Positions 44,568 through 53,831 of a stretch of 62,183 bases of DNA are shown piece by piece; the first letter of the stretch is position 1; each line of letters opens with the position of its first letter. The DNA is from a virus, in IMG/VR virus record IMGVR_UViG_3300021962_009965, positions 1-62,183 of that record; one strand, given 5' to 3'. The notes beneath the pieces are model-generated. The model was not told the DNA's origin, ran no database searches, and was given only the letters and a program-made list of their open reading frames with translations. The position numbers were made by a program, and so were the translations under genes.

Positions 44568-44636
44568 ATGAGAAAGACTAATTCCACATTGTGTGGAAGA
44601 GAATGTGTCACTCGGGTAAAAAAATACGTCAAATGA
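44568..44636 (+). CDS. 22-residue leader ORF coupled to DNA polymerase
   Basis: A short ORF (MRKTNSTLCGRECVTRVKKY..) whose TGA stop at 44634-44636 overlaps the polymerase ATG at 44633 as ATGA. Basic, with two Cys. The exact overlap suggests translational coupling or a regulatory leader peptide, and also supports 44633 as the true polymerase start. Confidence 0.45.
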   Translation: MRKTNSTLCGRECVTRVKKYVK

Positions 44637-47476
44637 TATCTACTGAAGAAATCAAATCATTTTTGGAGGGTAATGACCCTGAAGAATTTATTGTGTCGAT
44701 AGAATTCGATTACATCACTGATTCTATATACAAAATCAAAGAAATACCTGGAAAAGGGAAATCGATCAATAAAGACCATTTTGTTCCATTTGCTTGGGTC
44801 GGTGATCTAAGGGGTTTAAATTTTTATAAGGGATCTAAGGCAGAACAAAAAGCTGCAATGTCAAAATACAAAATTGTTATTGAAAAACTCGAGACCCACA
44901 ATAACGAAAGATTAGAAAAGGGTTTGACATACCTTGTAAAATGTTTGGCTGGGTACAGAGCATTGACACAATTTTTTCGTGAGGGTGGAATTGACCCATG
45001 GGCTGAGAATGTAAGAGAACTGTTTTTGATGTTACCCCCTGTTGAGCAATATCTAATTCAAAAGGAGAAACGATTATTCAAAGGATATGAAGAATACAAC
45101 GATATAACACGATTTGTATTTGACTTGGAGACCACCTCTCTTGAACCTAAGGATGGTCGTATATTCATGATCGGTATGAAAACTAATACTGGGTTCCATG
45201 AAGTGATTGAGTGTGATACTGAGGAAAAGGAACGAGTTGGACTAATCAAATTTTTTGACACCATTGACCATCTAAAACCTTCCATCATTGGTGGTTATAA
45301 CTCATTCAACTTTGACTGGTTCTGGATTTTTGAAAGATGTAAAGCACTTGGATTGGACGTAAAAAAGATATGTAAGTCACTTAACCCACAAAGAACTATT
45401 ACTCAAAAAGAACAAATGTTGAAGCTTGCCAACGAAGTTGAGCGTTATCCACAGGTTTCTATTTGGGGTTACAACGTGATTGATATTCTTCATTCTGTAC
45501 GAAGAGCTCAAGCTATAAATTCTAGTATCAAGAGTGCGGGATTGAAATATATTACACAATATCTTGAAATCGAAGATGCCAATCGTATCTACATTGATCA
45601 CACAGAAATTGGTTCTATGTATTCTAAAAAGGAAGAATATTGGTTGAACACAACAAATGGAAAATATAAACGAGCGGATGATCCTAAATTTAAAGACTTG
45701 GATAAACGTTTTCCTGATGTATATGAACGAGTTACAGGTGATAAGATTGTTGAGATGTATCTTGACGATGACTTGGTTGAAACACTTAAGGTAGACGACG
45801 AATTTAACCAAGGTTCGTTTCTTTTGGCTTCGTTAGTTCCCACAACTTACGAACGAGTAAGTACTATGGGTACCGCAACTTTGTGGAAGATGATTATGTT
45901 GGCTTGGTCTTATAAATATAATTTGGCAATTCCAGCTAAGGAGACTAAAACAGATTTTGTGGGTGGACTTTCTCGTTTGATTAAAGTCGGGTATTCCACA
46001 AATGTATTGAAGTTGGACTTCTCTTCACTGTACCCATCTATTCAACTTGTCCATGATGTTTTTCCTACTTGTGATGTTACTGGTGCCATGAAAGGATTGT
46101 TAAAGTATTTCCGAGATTCACGTATTTCATACAAACAATTGGCCGAAGAATATTCTGAATCTGACCCCAAAAAGTCTAAATCTTACGATAGAAAACAATT
46201 ACCTATCAAGATTTTTATCAACTCGATGTTCGGTGCTCTTTCAGCACCTCAAGTCTATCATTGGGGTGATATGTATATGGGTGAACAAATCACCTGTACA
46301 GGTCGTCAGTATCTACGACAGATGATTTCATTTTTCATGAACAGAGGTTATGAAGCGTTAGTAATGGATACTGACGGTGTAAACTTCTCAGCACCAGCTG
46401 ATGTTGAAACTCGTAAGTACATCGGTCGTGGGTTAAATTGGAAAGTTAAGGAGGGTAAAGAATATACAGGTGCCACCGCCGACATTGCTGAATATAATGA
46501 CATATTCATGCGAGGGGAGATGGCTTTGGATAATGACGGTGTTTGGCCCTCATGTATCAACTTGGCTCGAAAAAATTACGCTTTGATGACTGACAGTGGA
46601 AAAGTAAAACTTGTTGGTAACACAATCAAATCAAAAAAATTACCAGGATATATTGAGGATTTCTTAGATAAGGGAATCAAGATGCTCCTAAAGGGTCAAG
46701 GAAAAGAATTTGTAGAATATTACTATGAATACTTGGAAAGGATCTATGATCAACAAATACCTTTAATTAAGATCGCTCAAAAGGCTAAAGTAAAACAAAG
46801 TTTAGAAGAATATAAGTTTAGGTGTACCCAAAAAACAAAGGCGGGTTCTCTAATGTCACGACAAGCACATATGGAGTTAGCAATCCAACACAACCTTGCT
46901 GTAAACTTGGGGGACATTATCATGTATGTTAATAATGGTGAAAGAGCCTCACATGGTGATGTTCAGAAGGTACCCGCAAAAAAATACAGTGATTTACAAC
47001 GAGAAAGACATTTTAAGAAAACGGGTGACTTATTGTTAGATACCGAATCAAGAATTCAGTTGAATTGTTATTTACTAAATCAAGAAGAACTTGAAAGAAA
47101 TCCCGAAATGACTGGTGATTATAATGTTGCAAGAGCTGTGTCAACATTTAATAAAAGAATTGAACCTTTGATGGTTGTGTTTCAAGATGAGGTAAGACAA
47201 AATTTACTTGTTGATGATCCTGAAAAACGAGGTATTTTCACTACAAAACAATGTGAATTGTTGAATGGACATCCATTGTCAGAAGGTGACCAAGATGATC
47301 TTCAGGATGTACTTACGATCTCAGATCAGGAATTAAATTATTGGTCAAGAAGAGGGTTGAATCCAACCTACATGTATGATATTGCTGAAAATGGGTGGGA
47401 AAAAGAAGTTGTTGAATTACCAAATTTTCAAACCATCAGAGGAAAGGATGTACCAACCCTTATTGATATTGACTAG
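44633..47476 (+). CDS. gp43: Family B DNA polymerase, T4 gp43-like
   Basis: A 947-residue replicative polymerase. The reading frame is open upstream to GTG 44591, but ATG 44633 (MISTEEIKSFLEG) is chosen. Exonuclease: FVFDLETTSLEP near residue 160 (ExoI), IIGGYNSFNFDW (ExoII). Polymerase motif A LDFSSLYPS near 460, motif B KIFINSMFGALS near 526, motif C VMDTDGVNFS near 577 (Asp-Thr-Asp). Editing and synthesis sites are intact. Length is close to T4 gp43 (898). No split or inserted intein or intron is seen. Confidence 0.95.
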   Translation: MISTEEIKSFLEGNDPEEFIVSIEFDYITDSIYKIKEIPGKGKSINKDHFVPFAWVGDLRGLNFYKGSKAEQKAAMSKYKIVIEKLETHNNERLEKGLTYLVKCLAGYRALTQFFREGGIDPWAENVRELFLMLPPVEQYLIQKEKRLFKGYEEYNDITRFVFDLETTSLEPKDGRIFMIGMKTNTGFHEVIECDTEEKERVGLIKFFDTIDHLKPSIIGGYNSFNFDWFWIFERCKALGLDVKKICKSLNPQRTITQKEQMLKLANEVERYPQVSIWGYNVIDILHSVRRAQAINSSIKSAGLKYITQYLEIEDANRIYIDHTEIGSMYSKKEEYWLNTTNGKYKRADDPKFKDLDKRFPDVYERVTGDKIVEMYLDDDLVETLKVDDEFNQGSFLLASLVPTTYERVSTMGTATLWKMIMLAWSYKYNLAIPAKETKTDFVGGLSRLIKVGYSTNVLKLDFSSLYPSIQLVHDVFPTCDVTGAMKGLLKYFRDSRISYKQLAEEYSESDPKKSKSYDRKQLPIKIFINSMFGALSAPQVYHWGDMYMGEQITCTGRQYLRQMISFFMNRGYEALVMDTDGVNFSAPADVETRKYIGRGLNWKVKEGKEYTGATADIAEYNDIFMRGEMALDNDGVWPSCINLARKNYALMTDSGKVKLVGNTIKSKKLPGYIEDFLDKGIKMLLKGQGKEFVEYYYEYLERIYDQQIPLIKIAQKAKVKQSLEEYKFRCTQKTKAGSLMSRQAHMELAIQHNLAVNLGDIIMYVNNGERASHGDVQKVPAKKYSDLQRERHFKKTGDLLLDTESRIQLNCYLLNQEELERNPEMTGDYNVARAVSTFNKRIEPLMVVFQDEVRQNLLVDDPEKRGIFTTKQCELLNGHPLSEGDQDDLQDVLTISDQELNYWSRRGLNPTYMYDIAENGWEKEVVELPNFQTIRGKDVPTLIDID

Positions 47477-47752
47477 TTCGATACATGCACCTCTTTCTAA
47501 ACTGATTTCATCCCACTCTTCATCGATCCTTCCGGTGTCTGGTTTGATCAAGACATTTGTCATTGCCTTGATTTTGACTTTATCAGTTGTTTTTGAGTTT
47601 AGTTGAATTTCACACAAATCAACACCACGGATAACTAACGCATATTCTCCGTTGGTTACATATTTACGTTCTGAAATAATTGCAGACTCAGACGTACGGA
47701 CTTTGTTTCCGTTGATTATTTTTTCTACTGGGATTGTTCTGATAATAGACAT
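47417..47752 (-). CDS. Hypothetical beta-rich protein, 3' overlap with polymerase
   Basis: A 111-residue beta-rich protein (SIIRTIPVEKIINGNKVRT; ALVIRGVDLCEIQLNSK; MTNVLIKPDTGRID). The end overlaps the end of the polymerase gene by 60 bases in the opposite strand, so both genes constrain the same DNA. Lies one base after the neck-like gene in the same transcript; may be a head or neck component. Family not recognised. Confidence 0.6.
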   Translation of the reverse strand: MSIIRTIPVEKIINGNKVRTSESAIISERKYVTNGEYALVIRGVDLCEIQLNSKTTDKVKIKAMTNVLIKPDTGRIDEEWDEISLERGACIELVNINKGWYILSSDGLKIW

Positions 47753-48870
47753 TATACAACAGTTATTGGAATAGTCATCGGCCTATATTTCAACTGAGTA
47801 TTTAAGTTAGTTGCAATTTCAGCCTCTTTTTTCATTTGGTTTTCAGGACGTAATCTTTCTAGTCTCTGTTGTAATTCAGTTAGAAGTGTAACTTTTTCAT
47901 CTTTAGCTTCTGTTTGTAAGGATTGGTAATCCATCGTAACTTCACTGTCAGGTGTTTTCAAATTTCCACTGAATTTTCCACGAACTCGGGCTAAGGTCTC
48001 TTTACAGTAGGCAGTAAACCATCTTCTGACCCAAACTTTTGAGGGCTCGTTAAGATCTATCCACATAATTTCATCAAGTGGAATGTCAGAAGGTAATTTT
48101 ACGATGTCAGGATTGTCTTTTAAACAAAGGTCCCTTTCATCACCACATACTTCATAGTACCAATACCATACTTTTCCTCTACTTAATTCATTATCACCGA
48201 AGTCAAATTTACCCCCTGGTGTGTTGAATAACCAAACCGCTTTCTTTCCATCGGGAAGGGCTGTTACTTGATATTGTAAATCAGGCTGAATAAGTCTTCT
48301 TTTTACATTTATATCTTGTAATCGAGACATAACATCATAAGATGAAAAGAAGAAGTATCCTCCTCCACCCAAACCAGCTTGGGCAAATCCACCTGGACCA
48401 CCTAATCCACCACCTCCACCAAATGATCCGAATGACCAAGGATCGAACAACATATTGTTCATTTCACTTGGTGAATACCAAAGTAATTGGTTGATTTCTC
48501 TACATGCGGGTATTTCGTAAACTTGTTGGTTTGGTACAAGATCGAAATAATCTTTTTTAAGAACATATGGTCCTGCATTTTGTAATCCTGCAATTTTGGA
48601 ATATGCGTAAGTGTATTGAGTTTCCCAATCTAATGACCTTCTGATTAAAGCGTTTGCCAAAGATTCAGTCTCTAAATTCAATCCATATAATGAAGTCCAT
48701 TGAGATTCGATCAACCAATCTTGAACATATTGAGCGTAATCCCCGACGGCTAACTCCAATAGTGAGTCCATCATTTCATACTCCAATTCTACAGCACGGA
48801 GTGGTGCCCCTAATAAATTGAGAATACGGTTATATAGTTTGGTTCTTTCTGGTTCTGGAATTACAGCCAT
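47752..48870 (-). CDS. Neck protein, gp13-like (putative)
   Basis: A 372-residue protein resembling the head-tail neck proteins of T4-like phages: an N-terminal helical domain with LYNRILNLLGAP, and a C-terminal segment VWVRRWFTAYCKETLARVR followed by GNLKTPDSEVTMDYQSLQ and an EAKDEKVTLLTELQ helix, the pattern seen in T4 gp13 homologues. An unusual Gly-rich loop (residues 150-175, GGGGGLGGPGG) may be flexible. gp14 is an alternative. Its own TATTTAT element lies 16 bases upstream. Confidence 0.55.
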   Translation of the reverse strand: MAVIPEPERTKLYNRILNLLGAPLRAVELEYEMMDSLLELAVGDYAQYVQDWLIESQWTSLYGLNLETESLANALIRRSLDWETQYTYAYSKIAGLQNAGPYVLKKDYFDLVPNQQVYEIPACREINQLLWYSPSEMNNMLFDPWSFGSFGGGGGLGGPGGFAQAGLGGGGYFFFSSYDVMSRLQDINVKRRLIQPDLQYQVTALPDGKKAVWLFNTPGGKFDFGDNELSRGKVWYWYYEVCGDERDLCLKDNPDIVKLPSDIPLDEIMWIDLNEPSKVWVRRWFTAYCKETLARVRGKFSGNLKTPDSEVTMDYQSLQTEAKDEKVTLLTELQQRLERLRPENQMKKEAEIATNLNTQLKYRPMTIPITVV

Positions 48871-48886
48871 CCTAATGTTTTTCTAT

Positions 48887-48893
48887 ATAAATA
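48887..48893 (-). promoter_or_regulatory. TATTTAT element, minus strand
   Basis: Sense reading GGATATTTATATAG, 16 bases before ATG 48870, in the 31-base gap after the superoxide dismutase fusion gene. Confidence 0.55.
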
Positions 48894-48901
48894 TCCAATA
48901 A

Positions 48902-50419
48902 TTAGAATTGGTACAATAATGAATTTTCAGGAAAATAATATGACCCGTCTTTTATTTCGGAGTTTGTATTATCGAATACAACAATATCTTTACCTCTACG
49001 TACAAAAACCATCCAATCTGTGTTGTACTTCTTTACGTTTGCACTACCACCGATTCTTACTAAATCATCTTCTTTATTAATTGAATCGAACGGTTTTACT
49101 TGTGCTGTGTGTAATTTTCCATCGATCATTACCTTGATATCAACACCCATCATGTCTTCTTTACTACCAAGTTCTCCAATCCTTTGTATGTTTTCTGCCC
49201 CGAATTTTTCTTTGAATTTCTTCTCTACAACATCCTCGGTTTTATTTCCTTTTCCTGATGTTTGATTTAAAACTCTAAATAAAGTCTGAAACGTCTTTGA
49301 ATTAGGGTCAAAAATTCTAAACTTAAGTTGGTTTATAAATCCCAACATACGAGCCATTTCATTTACCTGTTCTTCTTTGGTCTTACCTTGAAAGTTGATA
49401 GGATCCATGTTTGCTCGGGTCAAGACCAAATTTAAGTCACGAAGTAGTGGACAAAAAGCACTGTAATTTGTGTTCAAATAATTTATTATCGAACGACCTG
49501 GTTTTTCTAAATCATAAACTCCACTTGCGGTGTTTGGACCATATTCATTTCTTGCGTAGTGCTTGTCTTTGAAAACATCCTCCAAAAAAGCCATAATACT
49601 GGTCTTATACATTTCCAAGACATCAGGATTGTTATTGAACATTGTTCTAATTCTTGTTCTTTCTTGGTCTGAACATGAGTTCATTTGAGATTGTTCCTTT
49701 AGTATTTTTTTTGTAGAAATACTTTCCTGAAGATTTTTGTTAGTGAGTCGTTTCAGTTCTTCTTCAACAAATTCCCAATTTACTACCTTCCAAAAGTTTC
49801 TGATGTATTCATCTCTTTTGTTACGATATTTTAGATAGTATGCGTGTTCCCACAAATCCAATCCGAGTAAAGGATGTCCCCCTTGTTTTATAACGTTCAT
49901 CAAAGGATTGTCCTGATTTGCGGTTGTCATAATTTTGAGGGTCCCCCTCTTTGTTAGGACCAACCATACCCATCCTGAACCGAATCTTTTTTTTGCGTAT
50001 TCATCAAATTTCTTTTTGAAATTAGTTACAGATCCGAAATTCGAGTTGATTTTTTTGAGGATTTCTCCTTTTGGTTCCATCTCGGTGGGGGATAACATTT
50101 TCCAAAAGATTGCGTGGTTGTAAGCTCCACCGGCGTTATCACGAATGGTTTTAGAAAATCTTTCGATTGTTTTTATGATTTCCTCTAATGACAAGTCACC
50201 ATAATTCTTTCCATCTAACGCATCGTTGAGTTTGGTGATATAACCTTTATAGTGTTTGTTATAGTGGATGTTCATTGTCTCGGGGTCAATGAACTGACGT
50301 AAGGCTGAATATCCGTAAGGTAATTTCTCGGCTCTGATTTTCTTGGCTTCGTGAAGTTGTTGTTCGTTCTGACGGATACGTTCTTCGAGTACTTGAATTT
50401 TGTTTTTGATATTTTTCAT
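48902..50419 (-). CDS. Fe/Mn superoxide dismutase fused to PD-(D/E)xK nuclease-like domain
   Basis: A 505-residue fusion. Residues 30-220 are an Fe/Mn superoxide dismutase with all four metal ligands: His52 (IHYNKHYKGY), His102 (NHAIFW), Asp188 and His192 (GLDLWEHAYY). NAGG near 95 and TTANQDNPLM near 165 are the MnSOD-like variants of metal-choice positions. Residues 229-243 (NLQESISTKKILKEQ) form a helical peptide ending LKE before Q, like a capsid-targeting/cleavage site. Residues 390-490 resemble a restriction-endonuclease fold: helix Glu395/399, GVD (Asp427), AQVKPF (Gln440, Lys442). The frame is intact. Possibly packaged in the head and split by the prohead protease. Confidence 0.8.
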   Translation of the reverse strand: MKNIKNKIQVLEERIRQNEQQLHEAKKIRAEKLPYGYSALRQFIDPETMNIHYNKHYKGYITKLNDALDGKNYGDLSLEEIIKTIERFSKTIRDNAGGAYNHAIFWKMLSPTEMEPKGEILKKINSNFGSVTNFKKKFDEYAKKRFGSGWVWLVLTKRGTLKIMTTANQDNPLMNVIKQGGHPLLGLDLWEHAYYLKYRNKRDEYIRNFWKVVNWEFVEEELKRLTNKNLQESISTKKILKEQSQMNSCSDQERTRIRTMFNNNPDVLEMYKTSIMAFLEDVFKDKHYARNEYGPNTASGVYDLEKPGRSIINYLNTNYSAFCPLLRDLNLVLTRANMDPINFQGKTKEEQVNEMARMLGFINQLKFRIFDPNSKTFQTLFRVLNQTSGKGNKTEDVVEKKFKEKFGAENIQRIGELGSKEDMMGVDIKVMIDGKLHTAQVKPFDSINKEDDLVRIGGSANVKKYNTDWMVFVRRGKDIVVFDNTNSEIKDGSYYFPENSLLYQF

Positions 50420-50445
50420 ATTTCGGGTACTATAGTTTATTGAAT

Positions 50446-50452
50446 ATAAATA
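50446..50452 (-). promoter_or_regulatory. TATTTAT element, minus strand
   Basis: Sense reading GGGTATTTATATTC, 26 bases before ATG 50419. Confidence 0.55.
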
Positions 50453-50463
50453 CCCCCAACTTA

Positions 50464-52230
50464 TTATCTTCTACTAATGATGGACTTAAGAATTTCTTCA
50501 ACGTAATCTCCTGTGGATTCTTTGTCCCCCATTACAGTTTCAAAAATATCCTTCTTTTTGCGTAGGATATCGTAAATAATTCCTTCAATTGTATTATCAA
50601 AAATGGGGTAATAAACCAACACATTATTTTTTTGTCCGTATCTATATGCACGGTCTTCGGCTTGTGAGTGATCGGATGGGAGGAAGGATAAATCGTTCAT
50701 GACAACTGCTTCCCCTGAGGTTAGGGTGATACCAGTTCCTGCCGCTTTGATGTTTCCTACAAATATTTTTATGGTATCATCGTTTTGAAATTTATCAACA
50801 GATTCTTGACGTTCTCTTTGGTTCATCGAACCATCAAGCCTTACCGCCTTTTTCCCGAAATGTTCTAAAATCATTTCGAGAGTTTTGGTAAAGTTTGTAA
50901 AGACAATGACTTTCTTATCTTGTTCGATAATGTTCTCACAGAGTTCAATTGTTGAGGATACTTTTTCTTGGGCGATACACTGACGAACCTGAGTAAGTTT
51001 GGTGAACTGAAGTGTTAGGGAGTCCGCCTCACCACTTTTGTCGTACCAATCGTAATAGTCCCCCATAAGTTCCTCATATTGTTTTGAACGAAGTCTCAGG
51101 TATACTGGTGTGATGATTTTATCAGGTAGGTCAAGTACGTTTTCCTTCAGGCGACGAAGTACTTGTGGTTTGGTACGGTCTCGGAGTTCCTCTAAATTGG
51201 ATGCACCACTGACGTTCCACACTTTTCTTTTACCCGCTCGGAATTGAAATCCATTACAGTATCTTTTTACGTATGCCATCCAATTCACAGCAACAGGTGA
51301 ATCGATGAGGTTAAGAAGGTTATAATAGTTGATGGGACGACTTGTGATGGGGGTACCGGTCAGAAGCCACAGTCGTTCTACCTTCAAAGCAAAGTCGTTT
51401 ATTAGTTTTGTTCTTTGGGCTTGCTTATTTTGTATGTAATGGGCCTCGTCGATAACAACCAAATCAAACTTAGAATTAAGAATAATTGACTCTTTTTTAT
51501 TTTTTTCATCGTGGAAGTTTTTTATGATATCATAATTTATGATAATAAAATCGGCATCCTCCCATTTTTTTCCTTCAATAATTGATGTAGGGCGGTCGGT
51601 GTAGTTTTCGATTTCTCTCTGCCAGTTGATCTTCAGAGATGCCGGACAGATAATCATTATTTTCTTGGCCCCCGTCTCCAAAGCGGCAATAATCGTTGAT
51701 GTGGTCTTACCCAAACCCATATCATCGGCCAAAATCATCTTTTTGTTTTCACACAATTTTTGGATTGCCTCTTTTTGGTGTTCGAGTGGTGGACGATGTG
51801 AATATTTCGAATAATCGATTTCAACATTCTTTACCGTGTTGTCTCTGATAAGAGCAACTTTCGGTATCCAAAGATCGTAGACAAAATCTTTTTCAAAGAA
51901 TTTCCCCCAAATATGGTAGGAGGTATCCTTCTCAACAAGAAGTTTTTCAATATAAATTTGTTGGGGTACTGTGGTGAACAATTTATCATCCGCAATTTTT
52001 TGTGCAAAGTACGGATCCAAATCTACCCATTTCTTGGCTACCTTTGGTACCCTTGAATGAAAATTGATGATGTATTCAGATTGAGCTCGAGTTGGATAGA
52101 ACTTGGGATTATCCAACATTTTGGTTTTTAACCGCAAGATATAATTGTTGGCACCTTCATAGTTTTCCAACAGTTCCAAAGCCTTACGTTCCAAAACACC
52201 AACGGCTGATATGTTAGTTTGTTCTTCCAA
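50464..52230 (-). CDS. SNF2-family DNA helicase/ATPase
   Basis: A 588-residue SF2 protein. Residues 155-590 hold SNF2 motifs: LADDMGLGKTTS (Walker A Lys175), IICPASLKINW (Ia), DEAH box at 261-264, LLTGTPI, VFTNF and the last motif QAEDRAYRYGQ. This is the SMARCAL1/HepA type, known for annealing or remodelling forked DNA. In T4, UvsW and Dda do related work in recombination-dependent replication. The N-terminal 150 residues are specific. No TATTTAT element before it, in contrast to its virion-gene neighbours, which fits early or middle expression. Confidence 0.88.
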   Translation of the reverse strand: MEEQTNISAVGVLERKALELLENYEGANNYILRLKTKMLDNPKFYPTRAQSEYIINFHSRVPKVAKKWVDLDPYFAQKIADDKLFTTVPQQIYIEKLLVEKDTSYHIWGKFFEKDFVYDLWIPKVALIRDNTVKNVEIDYSKYSHRPPLEHQKEAIQKLCENKKMILADDMGLGKTTSTIIAALETGAKKIMIICPASLKINWQREIENYTDRPTSIIEGKKWEDADFIIINYDIIKNFHDEKNKKESIILNSKFDLVVIDEAHYIQNKQAQRTKLINDFALKVERLWLLTGTPITSRPINYYNLLNLIDSPVAVNWMAYVKRYCNGFQFRAGKRKVWNVSGASNLEELRDRTKPQVLRRLKENVLDLPDKIITPVYLRLRSKQYEELMGDYYDWYDKSGEADSLTLQFTKLTQVRQCIAQEKVSSTIELCENIIEQDKKVIVFTNFTKTLEMILEHFGKKAVRLDGSMNQRERQESVDKFQNDDTIKIFVGNIKAAGTGITLTSGEAVVMNDLSFLPSDHSQAEDRAYRYGQKNNVLVYYPIFDNTIEGIIYDILRKKKDIFETVMGDKESTGDYVEEILKSIISRR

Positions 52231-52257
52231 TACCCTTAAAGATAATGATTTATGTTA

Positions 52258-52264
52258 TATTTAT
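52258..52264 (+). promoter_or_regulatory. TATTTAT element
   Basis: Sense reading TTATATTTATCAAG, 8 bases before ATG 52273, between divergent helicase and tail genes. Confidence 0.55.
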
Positions 52265-52272
52265 CAAGTAAG

Positions 52273-52788
52273 ATGGCACAGAGACAAGTTCCTATTACAA
52301 GATTGGGTAAGTTTTTCGGTAGTGAAGACTTTGGTTTAGATATTTCCATGGGTCGTGAATGGCTCGATGGTGATATGAATTTCCAAATAGTTTTGTATAA
52401 AGTTGACAGAACAAAAACCGTAAACGATGACGTATACGGTGAAGTGGTAAAAGATGGTATTCAATTCTTGGCACCTGTGTCAATAAATGCCTACGTTAAA
52501 ATTGATGGTGCAACAGAACAATTTTTGGGTAATTCTAAAATCGTTCAGAACGAACCTGGTGTTCTTAACTTCCATGTATACCAACAAGAACTTGAAGAAT
52601 TGAAAGTTGATATTGAACTTGGTGATTACATTGGTTATTGGATAACTGAAGATCAAGTTAGATACTATTCTATTATTGATGCGGGATCTCCCAACTGGGA
52701 TAACAGACACACTTACGGTGGTTATAAGAAATTTTATTTCTCATACACAGCAACTCCTGTTAGTGAAAATGAATTTAGAGGATTGTAA
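52273..52788 (+). CDS. Structural protein, possible neck/head-completion protein
   Basis: A 171-residue protein. ATG 52273 is chosen over an upstream in-frame ATG (52252) that would put the promoter element inside the gene. It begins MAQRQVPITRLGKFF, has DFGLDISMGREWLDGDMNF and a C-terminal YYSIIDAGSPNWDNRHTYGG. Directly before the gp15-like gene in a T4-like order, gp14 or another neck component is a good guess but no motif proves it. Confidence 0.6.
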   Translation: MAQRQVPITRLGKFFGSEDFGLDISMGREWLDGDMNFQIVLYKVDRTKTVNDDVYGEVVKDGIQFLAPVSINAYVKIDGATEQFLGNSKIVQNEPGVLNFHVYQQELEELKVDIELGDYIGYWITEDQVRYYSIIDAGSPNWDNRHTYGGYKKFYFSYTATPVSENEFRGL

Positions 52789-53831
52789 TGGCTTTACCTA
52801 AAAAACAAATTATACCAAACATTAATCTCACACCTGAAAAGATTCTTTATCAGAGAAGAGAACAATTGCTCGAATACATTAAAGAAGATGGAACTTATCT
52901 ACCTAAGTCACTTTTACATGCCGATTTAGATAGGGGGTTTTTAGATTTTGTGAAAGAAGAACTTCAAACGATTGTTGAGGGTAAAACTATACCTCCCGTG
53001 GACATTATTATCACAACTCAGAACTGGTCGCAATTTACTCAGACTTGGGACTTCAATGATATTAATGGAAACCCCGAATTACCATTTATTACAACCGTCA
53101 GAAATCCTGACGTAAAATATGGTAGTAATCCAGCAATTATTTACAACATCCCAAATAGAAAAGAATATTTTTATGCCGCAGTTCCTTCATGGAACGGAAA
53201 TGTAAAAGGGATGGATATTTACAAAATCCCTCAACCTGTTCCAGTGGATATTACTTATAACGTAAAGATTCTGAGTAATAGAATGAGGGAGTTAAATGAA
53301 TTCAATAAAAATGTAATTCAAACTTTCGCCTCACGACAAGCCTATAGAAAAATAAATGGTCATTATATTCCAATTATAATGAACAGCATTGCAGATGAGT
53401 CAGTGGTAGATATTGGAAGACGTAGATTTTATATTCAAAACTACGAATTTACCATGTTAGCCTTTTTATTGGACGAAGAGGAGTTTGAAGTTGCTCCCGC
53501 AGTTTCAAGGGTTTTTAATTCTTATGAATTGGTTCAAAATAAAAGAGGGGGTAAAAAGAAAGCATTTCCGGAAAACCCCGATTCATTTGAGACTTCCATG
53601 ATATACCCAACGGGTACACTGACAAAATCTATTGTCGTTGATTATACGGGTGATTTCACAATTGATGAAACTGAAAACGTATCAAGTTGGGACGTCTATA
53701 TTAATGATGACTTCTATGGATCCGATGTTCCACTCATTCAAGTAAACACAAACGAAATTCTTAGGGTGGATATAGTTCCCACCGATATTACACAATCAAG
53801 CAAAATTATTTACGGAGTCAAGTTAGTATGA
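52788..53831 (+). CDS. Tail sheath terminator / stabiliser, gp15-like (putative)
   Basis: A 347-residue protein that shares its first base with the stop of the gene before. The middle part (PVDITYNVKILSNRMREL, then HYIPIIMNSIADES, DIGRRRFYIQNYEFTMLAF) matches the T4 gp15 pattern of a strand-rich core followed by RRxI/F and a hydrophobic strand. gp15 closes the contracted or extended tail at the head-proximal end. Longer than T4 gp15 (272) because of an N-terminal extra region and a C-terminal beta domain (about 275-347). Context (before sheath) agrees. Confidence 0.65.
   Translation: MALPKKQIIPNINLTPEKILYQRREQLLEYIKEDGTYLPKSLLHADLDRGFLDFVKEELQTIVEGKTIPPVDIIITTQNWSQFTQTWDFNDINGNPELPFITTVRNPDVKYGSNPAIIYNIPNRKEYFYAAVPSWNGNVKGMDIYKIPQPVPVDITYNVKILSNRMRELNEFNKNVIQTFASRQAYRKINGHYIPIIMNSIADESVVDIGRRRFYIQNYEFTMLAFLLDEEEFEVAPAVSRVFNSYELVQNKRGGKKKAFPENPDSFETSMIYPTGTLTKSIVVDYTGDFTIDETENVSSWDVYINDDFYGSDVPLIQVNTNEILRVDIVPTDITQSSKIIYGVKLV

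Noticed and set aside
44591-44632. GTG 44591 or ATG 44603 as polymerase start
   Set aside because: ATG 44633 overlaps the stop of a leader ORF in ATGA form and begins a better N-terminus; not excluded fully.
45377-45811. Minus-strand open frame of 144 codons inside the polymerase gene
   Set aside because: Antisense shadow of conserved polymerase sequence.
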